Shown piece by piece: positions 1-64,000 of a stretch of 64,000 nucleotides of DNA. The first letter of the stretch is position 1. Each line of letters starts with the position of its first letter. Location: NCBI GenBank assembly GCA_054601695.1, contig BAAHQB010000353.1:1-64000 (forward strand). The letters run 5' to 3'. Made by a program: the position numbers and the translations under genes. The DNA is from Amorphochlora amoebiformis. Its lineage: Eukaryota > Cercozoa > Chlorarachniophyceae. Under the pieces are notes generated by a model. It did no database searches, was not told the origin of the DNA, and worked only from the letters and a program-made list of their open reading frames with translations.

Positions 1-316
1 TATACTTACAGAACTAATTGTCAATATGCCGTCTATATTGAAATATTTATATAAGATATTCATATATTTATATATACCGATCTTATACTATACACGTCTA
101 TATTGAAATATTTACATATTCATATATTTATATATACCGACCTTATACTATACACATCTCTCTCTCTTACTCTCTCTCTCTCTCTCTCTCTTCCCCCCCC
201 CCCCTCTCTCTCTCAACCTTACTCTCTCTCTCTCTCTTTCTCTCTCACTCTCAACCTTTCTCTCTCTCTCTCTCTCTCTTTCCCCCCCCCCTTTCTCTCC
301 CTCCCTCCCTCTCTCT

Positions 317-366
<50 letters not shown>

Positions 367-415
367 ATATGTATTTTACCGGGTCAAATGCAAGGGCCTT
401 TTTGAGAGCTCTTAC
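1..415. repeat. CT/poly-C tract and TA repeat at left edge
   Basis: CT-rich sequence with runs of C (154-344) merges into TA (345-370). If the minus gene continues leftward, this is its intron. No exon seen. Confidence 0.8.
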
Positions 416-430
416 CTCTCTTTCTAGCTC
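416..430 (-). CDS. micro-exon M3 of divergent minus-strand gene (partial gene)
   Basis: On the minus strand, TATAG precedes 15 nt reading ELERE, followed by GTAAGA, a consensus donor. It is phase 0 at both ends and joins M2 in frame. The gene continues off the left edge of the window. Its very small size makes this the weakest exon of the minus gene. Confidence 0.4.
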
Positions 431-545
431 CTATATATATATATATTGTTTAACAATATATGCACTTATAGAGATAAAAACAATAAGTGAAAATATACTA
501 TACATACATGTATTTAATTAACATGTATATATATATATATTTATA

Positions 546-600
<55 letters not shown>

Positions 601-663
601 GTACTTATTTATATATTAAAAAATTAAGGGAATTATATGAATATGTACAAATGTATATATATT

Positions 664-705
<42 letters not shown>

Positions 706-786
706 CTTATATATACATATAATTAATTAACATATATACTTATATATATATATATATTATATATGTATATATATATATATATATTA

Positions 787-828
<42 letters not shown>

Positions 829-854
829 GTAGATATATGTATATTATATGTTAC

Positions 855-882
855 CTCACACTTTCTTGCTCGGGATATAAGC
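855..882 (-). CDS. micro-exon M2 of divergent minus-strand gene
   Basis: 28 nt on the minus strand between TTATAG and GTAACA, reading (W)LISRARKCE. One leading G completes the TG left by M1 to give Trp, so the join is in frame. It ends in phase 0. Product not recognised; the encoded stretch is basic. Confidence 0.5.
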
Positions 883-898
883 CTATAATAAAAGAGAC

Positions 899-934
<36 letters not shown>

Positions 935-974
935 TATATATATATATATATGTTATATATTTATAAGTTTCTAT

Positions 975-1008
<34 letters not shown>

Positions 1009-1017
1009 AATATATAA

Positions 1018-1080
<63 letters not shown>

Positions 1081-1192
1081 AATATATACATATATAAATT
1101 TATAATATAGTGCGTATGTATTTATTACATAAAAATAACGATATATATATATATATATACACATATATATGCATACAAATATATAAAATATA

Positions 1193-1273
<81 letters not shown>

Positions 1274-1284
1274 TTATATATATA

Positions 1285-1326
<42 letters not shown>

Positions 1327-1345
1327 TAAATTTATATATATAAAC

Positions 1346-1385
<40 letters not shown>

Positions 1386-1425
1386 ATATACACATCATGG
1401 AATAACCTTGACTAGGCTTTCGAGA

Positions 1426-1502
<77 letters not shown>

Positions 1503-1551
1503 TATACACACATATAAATATGGACGAATATATTTATACACACACACATAC

Positions 1552-1594
<43 letters not shown>

Positions 1595-1650
1595 CCCATA
1601 ATTAGAATATGTAAGAATAACAAACCATGGAATAATCTTGGCAAGGCTTT

Positions 1651-1883
<233 letters not shown>

Positions 1884-1938
1884 TATTTATATATATAATA
1901 TATATACCCATAATTAGAATATGTAAGAATAACAATAC

Positions 1939-1996
1939 CATGGAATAATCTTGGCAAGGCTTTCGAGACTAGTTGGGTTCCTTAGAGCCTTATCCA
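1939..1996 (-). CDS. exon M1 of divergent minus-strand gene
   Basis: 58 nt on the minus strand between a CAG acceptor and a GTATTG donor, reading [18 protein letters not shown] with two bases at each end. It is open only in this frame. Three broken copies lie nearby (about 1395-1430, 1624-1654, 2208-2255), split by TA tracts, and they carry frameshifts or stops. I take this copy as the working exon because it alone has both splice sites and an intact frame. Product not recognised. Confidence 0.6.
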
Positions 1997-2015
1997 CTGA
2001 TATATATATACATAC

Positions 2016-2099
<84 letters not shown>

Positions 2100-2147
2100 A
2101 TATATATAACATGTATGTGTGTGTGTGTGTAGATTTATACATTATAT

Positions 2148-2178
<31 letters not shown>

Positions 2179-2250
2179 TTTATATATTTAAATATATGTA
2201 TATGTAAAATGCTTTCGAGACTAGTTGGATTCCTTAGAGCCCCTTATACA

Positions 2251-2297
<47 letters not shown>

Positions 2298-2322
2298 TAT
2301 ATATATATATGTACATATAAAA

Positions 2323-2370
<48 letters not shown>

Positions 2371-2447
2371 GTATATTTGAATATACATATGAATTGATAT
2401 ACATACATAGTATTTACATACATACATATATATATAATATATATTTA

Positions 2448-2507
<60 letters not shown>

Positions 2508-2512
2508 CATAT

Positions 2513-2717
2513 TGCACACGTGCCGAAGTGTATACATACGTATATTTATATTCATATACACTTCTAATCGTAGCACATTTTCGATTCTGTAATATATATA
2601 AGCCCCAAATTACCTTAAATTCACCCCCCCAGACTATTAACTGAGGCCCCCCTTCGCTAAAATTTAAAACTTCTTAAATTCACACAGTCTAGTAAATCCA
2701 ATTTTATCCCTCTTTAC
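2513..2717. other. unique intron DNA of the minus gene
   Basis: About 200 bp of non-repetitive sequence with a C-run at 2622. No exon recognised on either strand. Confidence 0.4.
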
Positions 2718-2925
2718 AGGTAAAAACAGTCCCATATCTTTTCGGATATACGGCACTCCAACCCCTCCCCCTTTCTCTCTCGGCCGACAAATTAAAAATA
2801 TTTCGAAAAAATGTGACTATCAGTATAGTGTAGGAGGTCAGGAGAGGGTTATACGATGTGGAAACTGCTTGAAATCGCTCATATTTCGACCGCTGTGAGA
2901 CACAGGCGACGACCCTTGACAGCAC
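2718..2925 (-). CDS. probable first visible exon M0 of divergent minus-strand gene
   Basis: An open minus-strand frame in unique DNA ending ...YPKRYGTVFT, then one base before a GTAAAG donor. The leftover T plus the TG of M1 gives Leu, so the reading is GTVFT-L-DKALRNP in frame. The 5' limit is not fixed: the frame is open back to about 2925 but starts with GTG and shows no clear ATG. Part of it may be untranslated, or the exon may start at an AG inside it. Product not recognised. Confidence 0.4.
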
Positions 2926-3809
2926 GGCAAATTGCCGAATTGTTAAGTTTGCACACGTCGGAAGTAAACAACGGGTAGTACCGGGATCGAAGCATATCTA
3001 GAGGACTGTCACGTTGAGCGTTATTTTGCGTGATGTCACGATATATTTTCATATTTTTGGATACATCACGCTTGGTTCGCAGATATTTTAACTTAATATC
3101 TCGATATTAGAAATACATTATCGTTATATTTCAGTATGAATGTACAAGGATATCCCAAATGTATATCAAACGACATATTTTTATCATTTCGGTATATTGC
3201 ACACGTGGACGCTAGTCTAGTGCTGAGAGGCAATCAGACGGATACGAAGTCACCCGGCGTCCCATCCACCCCTCCGGTGAAATTGTTTCGAATTGGCAGA
3301 ATATTGAGATTAAAATGTCGGACGACAACGAGTCAACGGTATATGAATGATATTGAAGCGTAAATCTTCATATTTTCCAAATCTCAATGATTTTTTTGTA
3401 TTCCGGGTCGAAACTGCGAACATTCTTGGAGAAATGTGAGTTCTGGACCAAGATACGCTGCACACTTTCGTGATTTTACTTGCAGGCTTTTTGGTCTATG
3501 TGGACTATCGCAGTGTAGTGACTTCATGAGCCTATTTGTTCAAATTCTTCTAGAATTCCGTTTCGTGATGACATTTGTTGGTCATTTTCGTGAACATGTG
3601 TGTGATTGTCACTTAAAGAATGTTTCTACAACTTGTGGATGATCTATTTCGATCTAATGTGTCAAATTCACGGTCGAAAGGTCGAAAGGCCGAAACATTC
3701 AATGTACATTCTCAAATTTTGTTGTCTCTATTTCACAAAACCTTCACAAACATTTTATTTTGAAAATTAGGGTTAGGTGCCTAATGTTTGTATTATGGGT
3801 TGTTTTCAG
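2926..3809. promoter_or_regulatory. intergenic unique DNA between divergent genes
   Basis: About 0.9 kb of non-repetitive DNA between the minus-strand exon M0 and plus-strand exon 1. It should hold both promoters and the first plus-strand exon with its ATG. Open frames at 3136-3363 and 3436-3642 are not recognisable as known proteins. No clear core promoter motif could be fixed by eye. Confidence 0.45.
3028..3071. repeat. inverted repeat, 9-bp arms
   Basis: GCGTGATGT at 3028-3036 is mirrored by ACATCACGC at 3063-3071, with a 26-nt spacer. The first arm runs into TGATGTCACG, which resembles a bZIP/CRE-type site. Located in the divergent intergenic region. Confidence 0.5.
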
Positions 3810-63074
<59,265 letters not shown>

Positions 63075-63187
63075 ATTCTTGCAATTTGAAGTCGACATAT
63101 ATCCAACTTCTAGACTCTTAGAGGAAAGTTCAATATATCCCATCAGATGAACCAACAGACGTTTTCAGCATCAAGTTCTTATCTAAA

Positions 63188-63290
63188 GTAACGCTAGTAA
63201 CTAGAGTAACGCTAGTAACTAGAGTAATAGTAACTGGAGTAACGCTAGTAACTAGAGTAACGCCAGTAACTGGAGTAACGCTAGTAACGG
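63188..63290. repeat. 18-bp tandem repeat, about six units
   Basis: Unit TAACTAGAGTAACGCTAG with one shortened and a few variant copies, just 3' of the stop codon; probably 3' UTR or flank. Confidence 0.85.
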
Positions 63291-63299
63291 TTGATTCTG

Positions 63300-64000
63300 A
63301 GTCCACTTAGATAGTATATTATAATCTATAATCTCTATAATCTAGTTAACTACAAACGGTCGGACGGTACGAAAACAGCCTGTAACACATCCCATAGATC
63401 GTAGATATATCGGTCTGTAGATATGTGTACATATATTGTAGAGATATCCCACTGTTTTATTCTGTTATGTAGGAGACAGACTAGTGGGTACGCCCCAGAC
63501 GCTTGTGCTGATGCGCATCCGAACGTACTGCGGCATGCGCATGTGATAATATCAATACATACTGGTATTTTATACGAACTTCATACTAGTTCATGCGTGC
63601 GCATACATGCCAGTATAGACTCATACGTACGCGTAAACGTTTGTATATGTACTCTAAACCATCTAGATCTAGCAGGAGTTTAGCTTACACTTACATACTA
63701 GACTGTATACAAGACATTATCTAGTTATTATCGAGGTTAAATCTAGTATACTACAACTACTCATCGTGATAATATGAGTTAGAATACGCCCTAGACGCTA
63801 CTAATATATTTAGAGACATTCATACTACTAGTGTGCTGATACGAATCCGGGCCCTGCGCATGTGATAGCAATATCTTGCATATGATTGTTATACGAACTT
63901 CATACGTACGTACGTACACATACGTAGAATTATAGCTTAGTAAGCTTACACCAGTTATACTCTAGACTGTATACGAGACATTATCCACTAAGCTGGCAGT
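63300..64000. repeat. 3' flank with a diverged 300-bp tandem duplication
   Basis: 63478-63720 and 63780-63990 share CGCCC..GACGC, GTGCTGATRCG, TGCGCATGTGATA, ATACGAACTTCATAC and CTAGACTGTATAC.AGACATTATC. No ORF I would support; an 86-codon frame at 63423-63683 spans it without recognisable motifs. No TA tracts here. Confidence 0.65.

Overview
This window is eukaryotic. It is dominated by (TA)n microsatellite, with blocks of (TTAGGG)n/(CCCTAA)n telomere-type repeat, CT/GA tracts and minisatellites. Almost every long open frame in it is a translation of simple repeat (poly-[12 protein letters not shown]) and is not a gene. The short islands of complex sequence between the repeats are the real content. 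Most are bounded by AG on the left and GT on the right, and are open in a frame that matches their neighbours. I cannot name the species. The standard genetic code fits, and the telomere-type motif is TTAGGG, which many eukaryotic lineages share.

The main result is one plus-strand gene running from about 3.8 kb (or slightly upstream) to a TAA stop at 63,072-63,074. I can string together 70 exons of 10-91 nt, about 48 nt on average. They give one continuous frame of 3,342 nt (1,113 codons plus stop) spread over about 59 kb. Exons 1-44 read, in order, as a CSC1/OSCA/TMEM63 mechanosensitive-channel protein (Pfam families RSN1_TM, PHM7_cyt, RSN1_7TM): TM0, the GxD motif and TM1, the LW-type TM2, the cytosolic domain with YTV/LVENIP, YPDK, VDKAEY, GFVTF and MASEPRDYVW, then TM3-TM10. 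Exons 45-70 (47.9-63.1 kb) are a long, mostly polar and charged tail that I do not recognise. It may be the channel's C-terminus or a second gene. Nothing here has been checked against a transcript; the model rests on splice signals, phase and family motifs read by eye.

Layout. 0-2.9 kb: a divergent minus-strand gene in micro-exons, running off the left edge. 2.9-3.8 kb: unique DNA between the two gene starts, probably a shared promoter region. 3.8-13.9 kb: N-terminal TM region. 13.9-26.8 kb: cytosolic domain. 27.8-43.8 kb: TM3-TM10. 44-48 kb: post-TM segment. 48-63.1 kb: tail exons. 63.1-64 kb: 3' flank with small tandem duplications.

The introns are as notable as the gene. They consist of TA, telomere-type, CT or GA repeat. 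Many also carry tandem arrays whose unit is a copy of the edge of the adjacent exon together with its splice site. Examples are the 24.5-26.4 kb array (end of exon 23), 31.7-32.7 kb (end of exon 29), 40.3-40.9 kb (end of exon 38), 42.8-43.4 kb (start of exon 40) and 47.2-47.9 kb (start of exon 45). This links intron growth to duplication across splice junctions.
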